64,000 bases of DNA from Clostridium sp. CAG:793 (GTDB lineage Bacteria; Bacillota; Clostridia; TANB77; CAG-508). The position numbers were made by a program, and so were the translations under genes. How positions within the stretch are numbered: the stretch's first letter is position 1; the number at the start of each line of letters is the position of its first letter. Below the pieces are notes generated by a model, which saw only the letters and a list, made by a program, of their open reading frames with translations, was not told the origin of the DNA and did no database searches. Location: NCBI GenBank assembly GCA_000433915.1, contig HF993639.1, forward strand, positions 1 to 64,000, in the 5' to 3' direction. This document shows, piece after piece, positions 1 through 9,082 of the stretch.

Positions 1-14
1 TGAGCTAAGCGACC
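1..14 (-). tRNA. 5' end of a tRNA gene, cut by the window edge
   Basis: Read on the minus strand, bases 14 to 1 are GGTCGCTTAGCTCA. This is a typical tRNA start: a 7-nt acceptor arm, T8, A9, the D-stem GCTC and A14. A consensus sigma-A promoter lies at the right distance upstream. The anticodon is outside the window, so the amino acid cannot be assigned. Confidence 0.75.
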
Positions 15-35
15 ATATGTTTAACTGACTTACTT

Positions 36-64
36 AGTATACTAAATAATTTTGAGATTGTCAA
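36..64 (-). promoter_or_regulatory. Sigma-A promoter of the edge tRNA gene
   Basis: On the minus strand the -35 TTGACA (64-59) and -10 TATACT (41-36) are separated by exactly 17 nt. The tRNA-like start follows about 20 nt downstream of the -10. Confidence 0.8.
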
Positions 65-162
65 CACTATTTTAAAATTTTTTTGATTTTTTTTATTTTA
101 TTTATGAAATGTCTTATTTTTCAATGTTATTTATACATATAACAAATAAATAAATTAAATTT

Positions 163-197
163 AATAGACCAGGAGACTGAAAATCCCTTGGTCTATT
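163..197 (-). terminator. Terminator-like hairpin after ctpA
   Basis: AATAGACCA (163-171) pairs with TGGTCTATT (189-197), a perfect 9-bp stem downstream of the minus-strand protease gene. The flanks are AT-rich but lack a clean T-run. Confidence 0.55.
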
Positions 198-280
198 GTT
201 ATATTTCACTTAATTTTTTATAAAATAAATACTAATAATATACATGTTTGCCAAGTATCCATGTTGCAAAATGATTTATT

Positions 281-1480
281 CTAATTTTCTGTTAAAGTTT
301 CTATAGCTTTTTGTAATTGAGTATCATTTTTTAAATCTATTTTTCCATTATATTCGTAATCTGATACTTTGACATCTGGATCAATTCCTTTTCCATCAAT
401 TTCTCTATGGTTTGGTGTATAGTATTCTCTTGATGTTATCTTTAGGCCGCTTCCATCTGGCAACTGATATAATATTTGTATTACTCCTTTTCCAAATGTT
501 GTTGTTCCTACTAATGTTGCATTATCTACCTTATCTTTGAAAATTCCAGCTAGTATTTCTGATGCACTTGCGGATTTTTGATTTACTAGTAATACTGTTT
601 TCATATTTATTGTTTTATCTTTTTTTGCTTTAGTCACATCTTCGTTTCCGTCTTTATTTTTTTCAATAAGAAGCGTTGTATCTTTTTCTGTAAATAAGTC
701 TGCTATTTCAAGAGCTTCATCTACAATTCCGCCACCATTGTTACGTACGTCAACAATTAGAGTGGTTGCTCCTTGGTCTTTTAAACTATTATATTCTTTT
801 TCGAATTGTTCATTTAGTTTTGTTCCATCAAAGCTTGAAATGTATATATATCCGATTCCCTTGTCTAGCATTTGTGAAGAAACATTAATTATTTCAACTT
901 TTTTTCTGGTTATCTCGAATTCTTTTTCTTCTTCTCCTCTTTGTACTTTAAGTTTTACTTTTGTTCCTTCTTTTCCTTTTATTTTTGTTGTAATGTCTGA
1001 ATAATTATCTCCATTCACTTCTTTTCCATCAACTTCAATTAATATATCATTTGTTTGAAGTCCGGCTTTTTCTGCTGGTGAATCTTTTATTGTACCATAT
1101 ATAACTATTTGATTTGTTTCAGTATTTTTAGTTATATACACTCCTATTCCTAAATATTCTCCCAAAGTATCTGCTGAGTATTCTGCCATTTCGTCTGCAG
1201 TAAAGTACTCGCTATATATATCGTTTAATCCTGCTACATATCCTTTAACTGCCCATTCAGTTAATTCATTTTCATCGTAGTCTCTTAAATATTCTTTTTC
1301 GATCTTACTCTTTATTGTATTTATTTTCGTTGTTAATTTGTCTGATTGTAATATTCCTGATATTACTGACGCATTTTTTATATTATTGTTTCCATATAAC
1401 CATAAAGATGTTATAGAAAATGTAATGACAGCTGTTAATGTAATTGTCATTATTGTTCTAAGAATCTGATTTTTTTTCAT
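281..1480 (-). CDS. S41 carboxyl-terminal processing protease (CtpA/CtpB family)
   Basis: About 399 residues: an N-terminal membrane anchor (roughly residues 10-32), a PDZ domain (about 95-185, with GLQTNDILIEVDGKEV) and an S41 catalytic domain. The Ser is in SASASEIL, and GKGVIQ supplies the Lys and the Gln four residues later that complete the CtpB-type Ser-Lys-Gln triad. ATG 1480 is preferred over TTG 1489 because the AAGGAG motif is only 3 nt from the TTG. It follows ftsEX and two M23 genes; B. subtilis also has ctpB next to ftsEX. Likely extracytoplasmic, cleaving cell-envelope or sporulation substrates. Confidence 0.9.
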   Translation of the reverse strand: MKKNQILRTIMTITLTAVITFSITSLWLYGNNNIKNASVISGILQSDKLTTKINTIKSKIEKEYLRDYDENELTEWAVKGYVAGLNDIYSEYFTADEMAEYSADTLGEYLGIGVYITKNTETNQIVIYGTIKDSPAEKAGLQTNDILIEVDGKEVNGDNYSDITTKIKGKEGTKVKLKVQRGEEEKEFEITRKKVEIINVSSQMLDKGIGYIYISSFDGTKLNEQFEKEYNSLKDQGATTLIVDVRNNGGGIVDEALEIADLFTEKDTTLLIEKNKDGNEDVTKAKKDKTINMKTVLLVNQKSASASEILAGIFKDKVDNATLVGTTTFGKGVIQILYQLPDGSGLKITSREYYTPNHREIDGKGIDPDVKVSDYEYNGKIDLKNDTQLQKAIETLTEN

Positions 1481-1524
1481 TTTATGCAAATTCTCCTTCC
1501 TTTTTCTTTGTATTATTGTATATC

Positions 1525-2748
1525 TTAATCTTGATTTGATGATAAATATTTTTTAGGGTCAACTGCTACTCCATTTTCTCTTACTTCAAAATGTACATGT
1601 GGCCCTGTTGAATTTCCTGTAGATCCCATTTCCATTATTAGTTCCCCTTGTTTTACACTTTCTCCAACATTTCTTAAGAGTTTGTTTCCATGTCCATATA
1701 ATGTTACTATTTTGACTCCTTCAGAATTTGTTCCATGATCTATCATTACCAAGTTTCCATATCCGCCGGTATTATATTGTGAGTAAATTATCACTCCATC
1801 AGCTGCTGCATAAACAGGATTTCCTGTTGAACCTCCTATATCAATTCCTGCGTGATTTTTTATTATTCCTTGTATTGGATGTAATCTTGAGCCATATTGA
1901 GACGTTATATATGATGTTGTAAGTGTTGGCCACACCATTATTCCACCCGAATATCTTAACTCATACGTCGAACTTCTGATTGCATATTGAATAAGGTTTT
2001 CTAATTCTTCTTGTTGTTTTTTATATATGTCAATTTGAGATTTTAATGATTGCTCACTTTCAGTTAAGCTAGATATTTGGTTTTCTAATATTGTTTTTGT
2101 ATTTGTTAATACTACTGTTTGTTGCTCTGCGTCTGCTTTTGTGAGTTTCATATTAGCTTTTGATTCCTTAAGTTCATTTGTTACTTTTTCAATTTCTTGT
2201 TTTTGCTTTTCTATTTCTTCCATTGATTTTGCATCATATTCGGTCATTTTTTTTATTAAATAATATCTTGATACAAAGTCTATTATATTATTTGAGTCCA
2301 TTAATACATCTAAGAAATTTATGCTACCACTTTTATAAAATGCTACTAATCTCTGTTTTAATGCTTCATTTTTTCTGTTATAGCTTTCTTGTATTGTGTC
2401 TAATTTTTTTTGATGTTCTTCTACTTGATTTTGCAATTTTTGATATTTTTCATTTACTTCATCAAGTTTTGCTTGATATTGGTCTATTCTATCTTGTAGC
2501 TTTTGTACTTGAATTAAAGAACTTGTTAATTCATTTTCAACATATTGAAGCTGTATATTCGCATTATTTAAATTTTCTTTTACTTGATTTTGCTGTTCTT
2601 GTAATGTTAAGGTTCTATTTTCAGTTGAGTTTTCATTTAGCTTATTTTCATTTGTTATATTTTCATCAGCTAATACTGAATAGTATACATTTAGAATGAT
2701 AAATATTATAATTATTGAGCTTATTATTCTGTTCTTATTCTTTTTCAT
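1525..2748 (-). CDS. Coiled-coil murein hydrolase activator / M23 peptidase
   Basis: About 407 residues. An N-terminal hydrophobic segment (about 9-28) acts as signal or anchor and is followed by a long Gln/Glu/Lys coiled coil (about 45-265). The C-terminal LytM/M23 domain has HAGIDIGG and HVHFEV, so the zinc ligands are present. The layout matches PcsB/CwlO/EnvC-type proteins activated by FtsEX, whose genes are two positions upstream. The second of two adjacent ATGs is chosen because AAGGAGG abuts the first. The neighbour at 2857-4062 has the same architecture and looks like a duplicate. Confidence 0.85.
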   Translation of the reverse strand: MKKNKNRIISSIIIIFIILNVYYSVLADENITNENKLNENSTENRTLTLQEQQNQVKENLNNANIQLQYVENELTSSLIQVQKLQDRIDQYQAKLDEVNEKYQKLQNQVEEHQKKLDTIQESYNRKNEALKQRLVAFYKSGSINFLDVLMDSNNIIDFVSRYYLIKKMTEYDAKSMEEIEKQKQEIEKVTNELKESKANMKLTKADAEQQTVVLTNTKTILENQISSLTESEQSLKSQIDIYKKQQEELENLIQYAIRSSTYELRYSGGIMVWPTLTTSYITSQYGSRLHPIQGIIKNHAGIDIGGSTGNPVYAAADGVIIYSQYNTGGYGNLVMIDHGTNSEGVKIVTLYGHGNKLLRNVGESVKQGELIMEMGSTGNSTGPHVHFEVRENGVAVDPKKYLSSNQD

Positions 2749-2777
2749 CATTCCTCCTTATGTATGTTCTTATAAAT

Positions 2778-2800
2778 TTGAGGCACAAGTATTTTGTGCC
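2778..2800. terminator. Intergenic hairpin between the two M23 genes
   Basis: GAGGCACAA (2778-2786) pairs with TTGTGCCTC (2792-2800) around a 5-nt loop. No strong T-run follows on either strand, so it may be a weak terminator or a processing site. Confidence 0.45.
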
Positions 2801-2856
2801 TCTTACTTTATGTATTCTCTTATATTATAATCTTTACTTTTCTTTTTATTCTAATT

Positions 2857-4062
2857 TTATGATTCTGTTGTAGCACCTGAAGCTAGCTTATATCCTCCTG
2901 GTAGATAGTCTAGTGGATTTAATGGTGATTTACTAAAGAATTGTGATATTGATGTTGCTTGTCTTATTTCAAAATGTAAATGTGCACCAGTGCTACCTCC
3001 TGAGTTACCTGATGTTGCAATTACTTGTCCTTGTTTTACTAATTGTCCATCTGATACATGACTCTTTGATAAATGTCCATATAATGTTACATATCCACTT
3101 CCGTGGAATACCATAATATATACTCCATATCCATTTCTATCATATGCATTATATGCATATCCTGTTGCTGATGCATATACTGATTCATACGATGCACCAA
3201 TATCTATTCCTTTATGTAATCTTCCCCATCTTTTCTTTACTGTTGATGTTACAGTTTTGTTATTACATGGCCATATAAAGCTTCCATCAAATTTAAGTCC
3301 GTCTGAGCCATTGTTTTTATTATTTTTTATTTGTTCGTGTGCTTTTCTGAATGCTTCCTCTAACTTTTTATTTACATCATCCATTGCTTTATTGTATTTA
3401 TCTATTTCATCTTGTTTTTCTTTTTCTTCTTGTGTTAGAGTTGCTATCTTTAATTTCTTTTGAGCTTGCTTTTCTGATAGTTCCGTATTTTTCGCTTCTT
3501 TTTGTGATTTTACACTATCAACTTCTGCTTTCTGAACTTCTAGCTCTTTTTTAGCGTTTTCTAATTCTTCTTTTTCACTAGATACTTTGTTTATAAGTTC
3601 TGTGTCTGCATCCGCTATTCTTGATAAAGCGTCATACGAGCTTAGCATTTCTATATAATCACTTGCTCCAAGTAAAACATCTAGATAACTAATTCCACCT
3701 TTTTTGTATAGTGTTACTAGTCTTTTCTTCAATAGCTCTTGTTTTTCTTCTAAGTCTTTTTGTTTTGCGTCTATTTCTTTTTGTTTCTTTTCTATTGATT
3801 CATTTAATTCATTTATTTTACTTTGTAATTCCGAAATTTCGTTTTGTATATTTATAAGCTCATAATTGATTGTGTCTAATTCACTTTGCTCATTTGCTTT
3901 TTGATTTTTTATCTGATCTTTTTCTTGTGCTGTTTGCTGCATTTGGCTATTTAACGCATTTTTTTCCTTATTTAAATCATCTATTGTAGATGCAAAGCTT
4001 GTTAGTCCTATTGTCATAACTAAAGATGTAACTATTGTCAGGGATAATATTCTTCCTTTCAT
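2857..4062 (-). CDS. Coiled-coil M23 peptidase, FtsEX partner type
   Basis: 401 residues: a signal peptide (about 1-25, ending near TSFAS), a coiled coil (about 26-240) and a C-terminal M23 domain with HKGIDIGA and HLHFEIRQ. A strong GGAGG motif precedes ATG 4062. It lies 9 nt downstream of ftsX, almost certainly in one operon, which supports a role as the secreted hydrolase or scaffold opened by FtsEX at division or during sporulation. That role is inferred from family knowledge of PcsB and CwlO. Confidence 0.87.
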   Translation of the reverse strand: MKGRILSLTIVTSLVMTIGLTSFASTIDDLNKEKNALNSQMQQTAQEKDQIKNQKANEQSELDTINYELINIQNEISELQSKINELNESIEKKQKEIDAKQKDLEEKQELLKKRLVTLYKKGGISYLDVLLGASDYIEMLSSYDALSRIADADTELINKVSSEKEELENAKKELEVQKAEVDSVKSQKEAKNTELSEKQAQKKLKIATLTQEEKEKQDEIDKYNKAMDDVNKKLEEAFRKAHEQIKNNKNNGSDGLKFDGSFIWPCNNKTVTSTVKKRWGRLHKGIDIGASYESVYASATGYAYNAYDRNGYGVYIMVFHGSGYVTLYGHLSKSHVSDGQLVKQGQVIATSGNSGGSTGAHLHFEIRQATSISQFFSKSPLNPLDYLPGGYKLASGATTES

Positions 4063-4071
4063 TAGTACCTC

Positions 4072-4977
4072 CTATACTTTTAAATATTTTCTCATTGAGA
4101 TTGCACTTCCCACTACGCCTATTCCTATTCCTAGTAATAAATATACTGATAATAATTTTGTAAATACTCCTGAGAAGCTATATAGAGCTATTCCCATTCT
4201 TTGAATTACTGATGATGCTAATATTTGGTTTATTAAAATATCATATACAGGTCCTACAATAGCTAATATTATTACTGCTGATATTATTCCTATTATTACA
4301 CCTTCTACAATAAATGGACCTCTTATAAATCCGTTTGTCGCTCCAACATATTTCATTATAGAAATCTCTCTTCTTCGTGCATATACTGTAAGTTTTATTG
4401 TATATGCAATTATAAATACTGATATTACTATTAATATTAATAATAATACTAATGTTGCTATCTGGATTCCTTTTGCTACACTTGCTAAGCTTGATATTGT
4501 GTCATCACTGCTTGTTATTTCATCTACTCCATCTAGCTTTAGTATCTGTTCTTGGACTTGTTTATTTAATGTCAAATCAGTTAATGTTACAAAATATGAT
4601 GCTGGAAATGGATTATCTTCTGCATATGTATCTAGTAAGTCTTGATGTGTTCCAAGTACAGTTTTCATTGATGCAAGTGCATCTTCTTTTGATTGAAATG
4701 TTACTTTATTAACTCCTGTTATTTGTTGTATTCTTGTTTTTAAGTTATCTATTTCATCTTCTGTTGCATCATCTTTTATTACAACTCTCATTCCTTGTTG
4801 GCTTTCGACTTGTTTCATTATGTAATTTACATTTTCTCCTATTAAGAAGAATGCTCCGAAAATAAACATTGTTGCACACATTATAATTATTGATGCACTT
4901 GTCATTTTCTTTTGCTTTACAATGCTTCTAAATCCTTCACTTATTAAATATCCTATACTACTATATCTCACCGTCAT
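4072..4977 (-). CDS. ftsX: Cell division permease FtsX
   Basis: About 301 residues with four predicted membrane segments: one near residues 30-55, then three in the C-terminal half separated by the usual FtsX loops. A large extracellular domain follows the first helix. The start overlaps the end of ftsE. ATG 4977 follows AAGGTGG; ATG 4992 is the alternative. FtsX carries the ATP-driven conformational signal from FtsE to extracellular peptidoglycan hydrolases, here probably the two M23 proteins downstream. Confidence 0.92.
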   Translation of the reverse strand: MTVRYSSIGYLISEGFRSIVKQKKMTSASIIIMCATMFIFGAFFLIGENVNYIMKQVESQQGMRVVIKDDATEDEIDNLKTRIQQITGVNKVTFQSKEDALASMKTVLGTHQDLLDTYAEDNPFPASYFVTLTDLTLNKQVQEQILKLDGVDEITSSDDTISSLASVAKGIQIATLVLLLILIVISVFIIAYTIKLTVYARRREISIMKYVGATNGFIRGPFIVEGVIIGIISAVIILAIVGPVYDILINQILASSVIQRMGIALYSFSGVFTKLLSVYLLLGIGIGVVGSAISMRKYLKV

Positions 4978-5644
4978 ACCCACCTTTTTCATCTCTTACA
5001 ATATTTCCATGGTCTATACGAATAACTCTTTTATTCATTTTGTCTACTATATCTTTTGCGTGTGTTGCAACAACTACAGTTGTTCCTCTTAAATTTATGT
5101 CATTTAATAGTTCCATTATATCCCATGCTGTGTTTGGGTCTAAGTTTCCTGTAGGCTCATCTGCTATTAGCATTGATGGATTATTTACTATTGCTCTTGC
5201 TAAGGCTACTCTTTGTTGCTCTCCTCCAGATAGTTCGTTTGGATATACCTTTGCCTTATTACTTAGTCCTACTAGTGATAATACCATTGGTACTTGTCTT
5301 CTTATATGTTTTGGAGTAGCCTTTACAACATACATTGCAAATGCTACATTTTCATATACTGTTTTATCTGGTAAAAGTCTAAAGTCTTGGAATACTATTC
5401 CCATGCTTCTTCTTAAGTATGGAACTCTACTTGGTTTTAAGAATGTAGTATCTTTTCCGTTTATAATTATGTTACCTGATGATGGTTCTTCTTCTTTTAG
5501 TATCATTTTTATTAATGTTGATTTTCCTGATCCAGAACTACCAACTAAAAAGCAAAATTCTCCTTTGTCAATCTTGAAGTTTGCATTGTGTATGGCTTCT
5601 GTTCCAGTGTCATAAGTTTTACTTACATTTCTAAATTCTATCAT
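4961..5644 (-). CDS. ftsE: Cell division ATP-binding protein FtsE
   Basis: 227 residues. Walker A is GSSGSGKST, the ABC signature LSGGEQQR, Walker B LIADEPT and the switch His is in ATHAKD. The start is placed at ATG 5644, before MIEFRNVSKTY, because AAAGGAAG precedes it at good spacing; the upstream in-frame extension is not family-like. It heads the ftsE-ftsX-M23-M23-ctp cluster and diverges from the recombinase gene. Confidence 0.93.
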   Translation of the reverse strand: MIEFRNVSKTYDTGTEAIHNANFKIDKGEFCFLVGSSGSGKSTLIKMILKEEEPSSGNIIINGKDTTFLKPSRVPYLRRSMGIVFQDFRLLPDKTVYENVAFAMYVVKATPKHIRRQVPMVLSLVGLSNKAKVYPNELSGGEQQRVALARAIVNNPSMLIADEPTGNLDPNTAWDIMELLNDINLRGTTVVVATHAKDIVDKMNKRVIRIDHGNIVRDEKGGYDGEI

Positions 5645-5838
5645 TATTGTTCTTCCTTTACGACCTATAATAATCTTATTTATCATATCAATAATTTTTA
5701 CTTTTTTCAAGATATATATGAAATTTTTTCGGGAAATTTAGCCCAATTTTGACTAAATATTACTTTTATTTTTTTCTTTAATTTCGTATCCTCTTTGGTT
5801 ATAATTAATTATATTATTTTTAAAGGAGCAAAAGAAAA

Positions 5839-6756
5839 ATGAAAAAAAATGAAATTAAGAAAATACGTTTTGATAAGGTTTGTGATGATTGGTTGGCTTA
5901 TAAAAAGCCTATTATAAAGGAATCTACTTATTTGAATTATGCTTTTACTATTAAGAAACGTTTTGAAAAGGATTTTGAAAATAAGACTATTGATTATTTC
6001 TTTCATTATGATTTAAATCATTATATTGAATTATTACAAGAAAAACTATCTAATAAAACTATTAGAGAACATATTACAATTTTTAAGTCTATACTTAAGT
6101 ATGCGGAAAGGAAATATGATTTTGATTTTAAGCTTGATCTGGTTTCTCTTCCTAAAGCAGATTCCAAACAACTTGAAATTTTTAGTGACAATGAAGTTAA
6201 GAAAATTGAAAATTATATTATAAATTCCAAAGATTTTAAAAATCTTGGTGTTCTTATTAGTTTATATGCTGGTCTTCGTATAGGTGAAGTTTGCGCTTTA
6301 AGGTGGTGTGATATTGATTTTGATAAAAAGCTTTTAAATGTTACTCATACTTTGCAAAGAGTTTATGCTGGCTATAATAATACAAAAGTGGTTTATACTC
6401 TTCCTAAAACAAAACACTCTATACGAAAAATTCCTATTTCTAAATCTTTATATACAATTTTAAGAAATTATAAAAAATATTTTAAATCTGATTCATATAT
6501 TTTAACTGGTAAAACAGAGCATTGTCTTGAGCCTATTGCTTATAGATATACATATAAAAAGATTTTGCACGATTGTTTAATTAATTATAAAAATTTTCAT
6601 TGTTTACGTCATACTTTTGCTACAAGATGTATTCGTGTTGGTATGGATGTTAAGTCCTTAAGTGAAATTCTCGGACATTCTAATGTGAGTATTACTCTTG
6701 AAATATATGTTCATTCTTCTTTTGAGATAAAGAAAAAGTTCATTGATAAATTATAA
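5839..6756 (+). CDS. Tyrosine recombinase / phage-type integrase
   Basis: 305 residues with an N-terminal SAM-like core-binding domain (about 10-95) and a C-terminal catalytic domain. The catalytic set is complete: Arg in GLRIGEVCALRW, Lys in KTKHSIRKIP, HxxR in HCLRHTFATR, His in LGHSNVSIT and Tyr in LEIYVHSS. AAAGGAGC precedes the ATG. It runs opposite to almost all neighbours, is not next to other mobile genes, and sits beside a DnaA-box cluster. It could be a domesticated Xer-like enzyme or the remnant of an integrated element. Confidence 0.9.
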   Translation: MKKNEIKKIRFDKVCDDWLAYKKPIIKESTYLNYAFTIKKRFEKDFENKTIDYFFHYDLNHYIELLQEKLSNKTIREHITIFKSILKYAERKYDFDFKLDLVSLPKADSKQLEIFSDNEVKKIENYIINSKDFKNLGVLISLYAGLRIGEVCALRWCDIDFDKKLLNVTHTLQRVYAGYNNTKVVYTLPKTKHSIRKIPISKSLYTILRNYKKYFKSDSYILTGKTEHCLEPIAYRYTYKKILHDCLINYKNFHCLRHTFATRCIRVGMDVKSLSEILGHSNVSITLEIYVHSSFEIKKKFIDKL

Positions 6757-6763
6757 AAAACAA

Positions 6764-6788
6764 GGGACATTCACTGAATTAATGTCCC
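6764..6788 (+). terminator. Hairpin after the recombinase gene
   Basis: GGGACATT (6764-6771) pairs with AATGTCCC (6781-6788) just after the recombinase stop. The T-run is poor, so termination would be weak. Confidence 0.5.
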
Positions 6789-6948
6789 GCATTTGAATTG
6801 ATATTATATCTTCTGTTCTCTAATATCAATTATTATTTCAAATAATATATTTACATAAATCGATATTTGAATTTATGTTCGATTTTCATAATAACTATAT
6901 CTTTTTTGTGATGTGTATAACTCCTATCTTCTAATTCAGTTATAATAG

Positions 6949-6978
6949 TTATCCACAGAGTTATCCACATTATCCACA
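6949..6978 (+). promoter_or_regulatory. Cluster of three perfect DnaA boxes
   Basis: TTATCCACA occurs at 6949-6957, 6961-6969 and 6970-6978, all in the same orientation. The spacing is 3 nt and then 0 nt. Very AT-rich DNA lies on the left and Spo0A-type boxes lie 12 nt to the right. No dnaA, dnaN or rpmH is nearby, so this may be a DnaA titration or regulatory cluster, or an element origin, rather than the usual oriC. The rest of the 6757-7080 gap shows no gene. Confidence 0.8.
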
Positions 6979-6989
6979 GTTTTATTTTT

Positions 6990-7006
6990 TGTCGATTTAT
7001 GTCGAA
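6990..7006 (+). promoter_or_regulatory. Pair of Spo0A-type (0A) boxes
   Basis: TGTCGAT (6990-6996, one mismatch) and TGTCGAA (7000-7006, perfect) match the B. subtilis 0A box TGNCGAA and are 10 bp apart. Their position next to the DnaA boxes recalls the overlap of 0A and DnaA sites known at the B. subtilis origin. Function here is inferred. Confidence 0.5.
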
Positions 7007-7080
7007 TTGTACTAAACATAATATTGTTTGAATTTTATTTTTCGTAAACTTATTATTTTTATTGTATTAATTTTTAGCAA

Positions 7081-7294
7081 AAGAAAAAGAGACCTAGTCA
7101 TATCTAGGTCTCCTAAAAGCCACAGTTGTTAGGTATGTATTCCGTTTATGGTTTGCAAACATGACGGTCAGGTTAGAGCAAGCAATTCTTGCACAACTGT
7201 ATAGGCTTTTATAATGCCGAGATTTTAGAAATTTTGCTTGTTTTGGGGATTAAGTTTAAAATTTCTAATCTTTGTGAAGTACTATTCACACGGC
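7081..7294 (-). ncRNA. Unassigned structured ncRNA of about 214 nt
   Basis: A consensus promoter (7329-7301) and a strong terminator bound this transcript. The terminator stem is GAGACCTAG/CTAGGTCTC (7089-7097 and 7104-7112), followed by a T-rich tail. Two domains can be drawn. Domain 1 is closed by GCCG/CGGC and contains a GTGAA/TTCAC hairpin and a long AGAAATTTT/AAAATTTCT stem. Domain 2 is closed by AAAAGCC..ACAGTTGT with ACAACTGT..GGCTTTT. I see no long ORF and recognise no signature of SRP RNA, tmRNA or RNase P. A raiA-motif or divergent 6S RNA is possible but unproven. Confidence 0.7.
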
Positions 7295-7300
7295 AATTAT

Positions 7301-7329
7301 ATTTTACCATTATTTTATAATTATGTCAA
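7301..7329 (-). promoter_or_regulatory. Sigma-A promoter of the ncRNA
   Basis: TTGACA (7329-7324), a 17-nt spacer and TAAAAT (7306-7301) lie just past the recN stop. The predicted start is near G7294, the first base of the GCCG closing stem. Confidence 0.8.
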
Positions 7330-7333
7330 TACT

Positions 7334-8953
7334 TTATGCTGATTTTCTTAGCTCTATTGCGTGCTTTCGTGCTATATCTGTTACGTCTCCATTAGATATT
7401 CGTGCTATTTCATCGATTATTTCATTTTCTGTAAGTTTTTTTATAACTGTATGTGTTCTATCATTTTCTGTAACTTTACTTATGAAATAGTTTTCATCAC
7501 CTTTTGCTGCTATACTTGGTTGGTGAGTTATACATATTACTTGATGTTTGTTTCCTATTAGTTTTAATTTCTGCCCAACTGCTTTTGCAGCTTTTCCACT
7601 TATCCCAGTATCTATTTCATCGAATATTAATACTGGTGTACTGTCTGTATTAGCAAGCACAGTTTTTATAGCTAACATTATTCTTGACATTTCTCCTCCT
7701 GATGCAATCTTTGCTAGTTCTTTGGCCTCTTCTCCAATATTTGTTGATATGTAAAATTCCACTTCATCCATGCCTCTTTTATTAAATGTTTGTGTTTTAT
7801 TTATATTTACTTTAAATCTTGCATTTGGCATTTCTAAGTCTTTTAATTCTTTATTTATTTTTTCACTAAGTTCTTGTGCTACTTTTTGTCTTATTTGATT
7901 TATTTTCGTCGAATACTCTTCCATTTCTTTTGTTAGTTTGTTTATTTGATTTTTTAATTGTTTATTTATTTCTTCTGAATTGTTTATATAATTTATCTCT
8001 TTTTCTATATTATCTTTATATTCTAAAATTTCTTTTACACTATTTCCATATTTACGTTTTAATGAGTAAATCATATCAAGTCTTTCTTCAACTTCATTTC
8101 TTTCTTCTTCATTGAAATCTATATCTAAGTTCATATCTGATATATCTCTTGATATTTCTTCTATCTCATAATATGCTCCTTTTAATTCTGTTAACATTTC
8201 TGAATATTTTTTATCTAATGATTCTATTTTATCCAATGATTTAATAGCTCCATTTATACACTCTACTGCATTATCTATTTCTTGGCTTGATTCATTAAGA
8301 CTTTTTCCTATCTTTTCTGCATTTTGAAATATTACTCTTCTTTCATTTAGAGTTTCTTCTTCTCCCAGTTTTAAATCTGCCTTATCTATTTCATCAAATT
8401 CATATTGTAATAAGTCTAGTCTTCTCTTTTTCTCTTTATCATCTCCATAATTGTTTTTTAATTCTGCTTTTAGTTTGTTATATTGATTATATAATTCTTG
8501 ATATTTACTTAGTTCTGCGGCTAAATCTGCTCCACAGAAATCATCTAAATATTTTATATGATATTTAGAACTTAATATTTTCTGATTATCATTTTGACCA
8601 TGGATATCTATTACATTGTTCATAAATTCTTTTAGTTCTGTAACTGTTACTAATCTTCCATTTATCTTGCACGAATTTCTACCATTTATATGAATTTCTC
8701 TACTTACTATTACATTTCCATCTATTGCTCTTTCATTATCAGGTAAATATAAATTTAATTCTACAAAAGAGTATTCTTCTCCTCTTCTGATCATTTCTTT
8801 TGAAAATCTTCCTCCAGATATTATATTGATTGCATCAATAATAAGCGTTTTCCCAGCACCTGTCTCTCCTGTAAAAACATTAAATCCATTATTTAATTCA
8901 ACACTTAAATCATCTATAATTCCAATATTTTTTATATGCAAAGTTGTAATCAT
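7334..8953 (-). CDS. recN: DNA repair protein RecN
   Basis: 539 residues, an SMC-like ATPase. Walker A is GETGAGKT near the N terminus, central coiled-coil arms span about 150-365, the signature is ASGGEMSR and Walker B is LIFDEIDTGISG. ATG 8953 follows GGAGG; the 15 upstream in-frame residues are not family-like. RecN acts early in double-strand-break repair. Confidence 0.95.
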   Translation of the reverse strand: MITTLHIKNIGIIDDLSVELNNGFNVFTGETGAGKTLIIDAINIISGGRFSKEMIRRGEEYSFVELNLYLPDNERAIDGNVIVSREIHINGRNSCKINGRLVTVTELKEFMNNVIDIHGQNDNQKILSSKYHIKYLDDFCGADLAAELSKYQELYNQYNKLKAELKNNYGDDKEKKRRLDLLQYEFDEIDKADLKLGEEETLNERRVIFQNAEKIGKSLNESSQEIDNAVECINGAIKSLDKIESLDKKYSEMLTELKGAYYEIEEISRDISDMNLDIDFNEEERNEVEERLDMIYSLKRKYGNSVKEILEYKDNIEKEINYINNSEEINKQLKNQINKLTKEMEEYSTKINQIRQKVAQELSEKINKELKDLEMPNARFKVNINKTQTFNKRGMDEVEFYISTNIGEEAKELAKIASGGEMSRIMLAIKTVLANTDSTPVLIFDEIDTGISGKAAKAVGQKLKLIGNKHQVICITHQPSIAAKGDENYFISKVTENDRTHTVIKKLTENEIIDEIARISNGDVTDIARKHAIELRKSA

Positions 8954-9041
8954 ATTTGCCTCCAAAATTATCGAACTTTTGTTTGTTATATTATACAAAT
9001 ATTTGTTTGGGTTGTCAATATATTTTTTATAAAATTTGCAA

Positions 9042-9078
9042 AAACTGCAAATAATAGATTTCTCTATATTTGCAGTTT
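9042..9078 (-). terminator. Terminator after the cyclophilin gene
   Basis: AAACTGCAAATA (9042-9053) pairs with TATTTGCAGTTT (9067-9078), a 12-bp perfect stem ending in T residues on the minus strand. Confidence 0.75.
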
Positions 9079-9082
9079 TATT

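Noticed and set aside
5809..6006. Minus-strand open frame opposite the recombinase start.
   Set aside because: Shadow of the real plus-strand gene, with no start signal.
6800..6880. A dif-like site for the recombinase.
   Set aside because: AT-rich stretches with weak inverted symmetry only; no match to the Firmicutes dif consensus that I can support.
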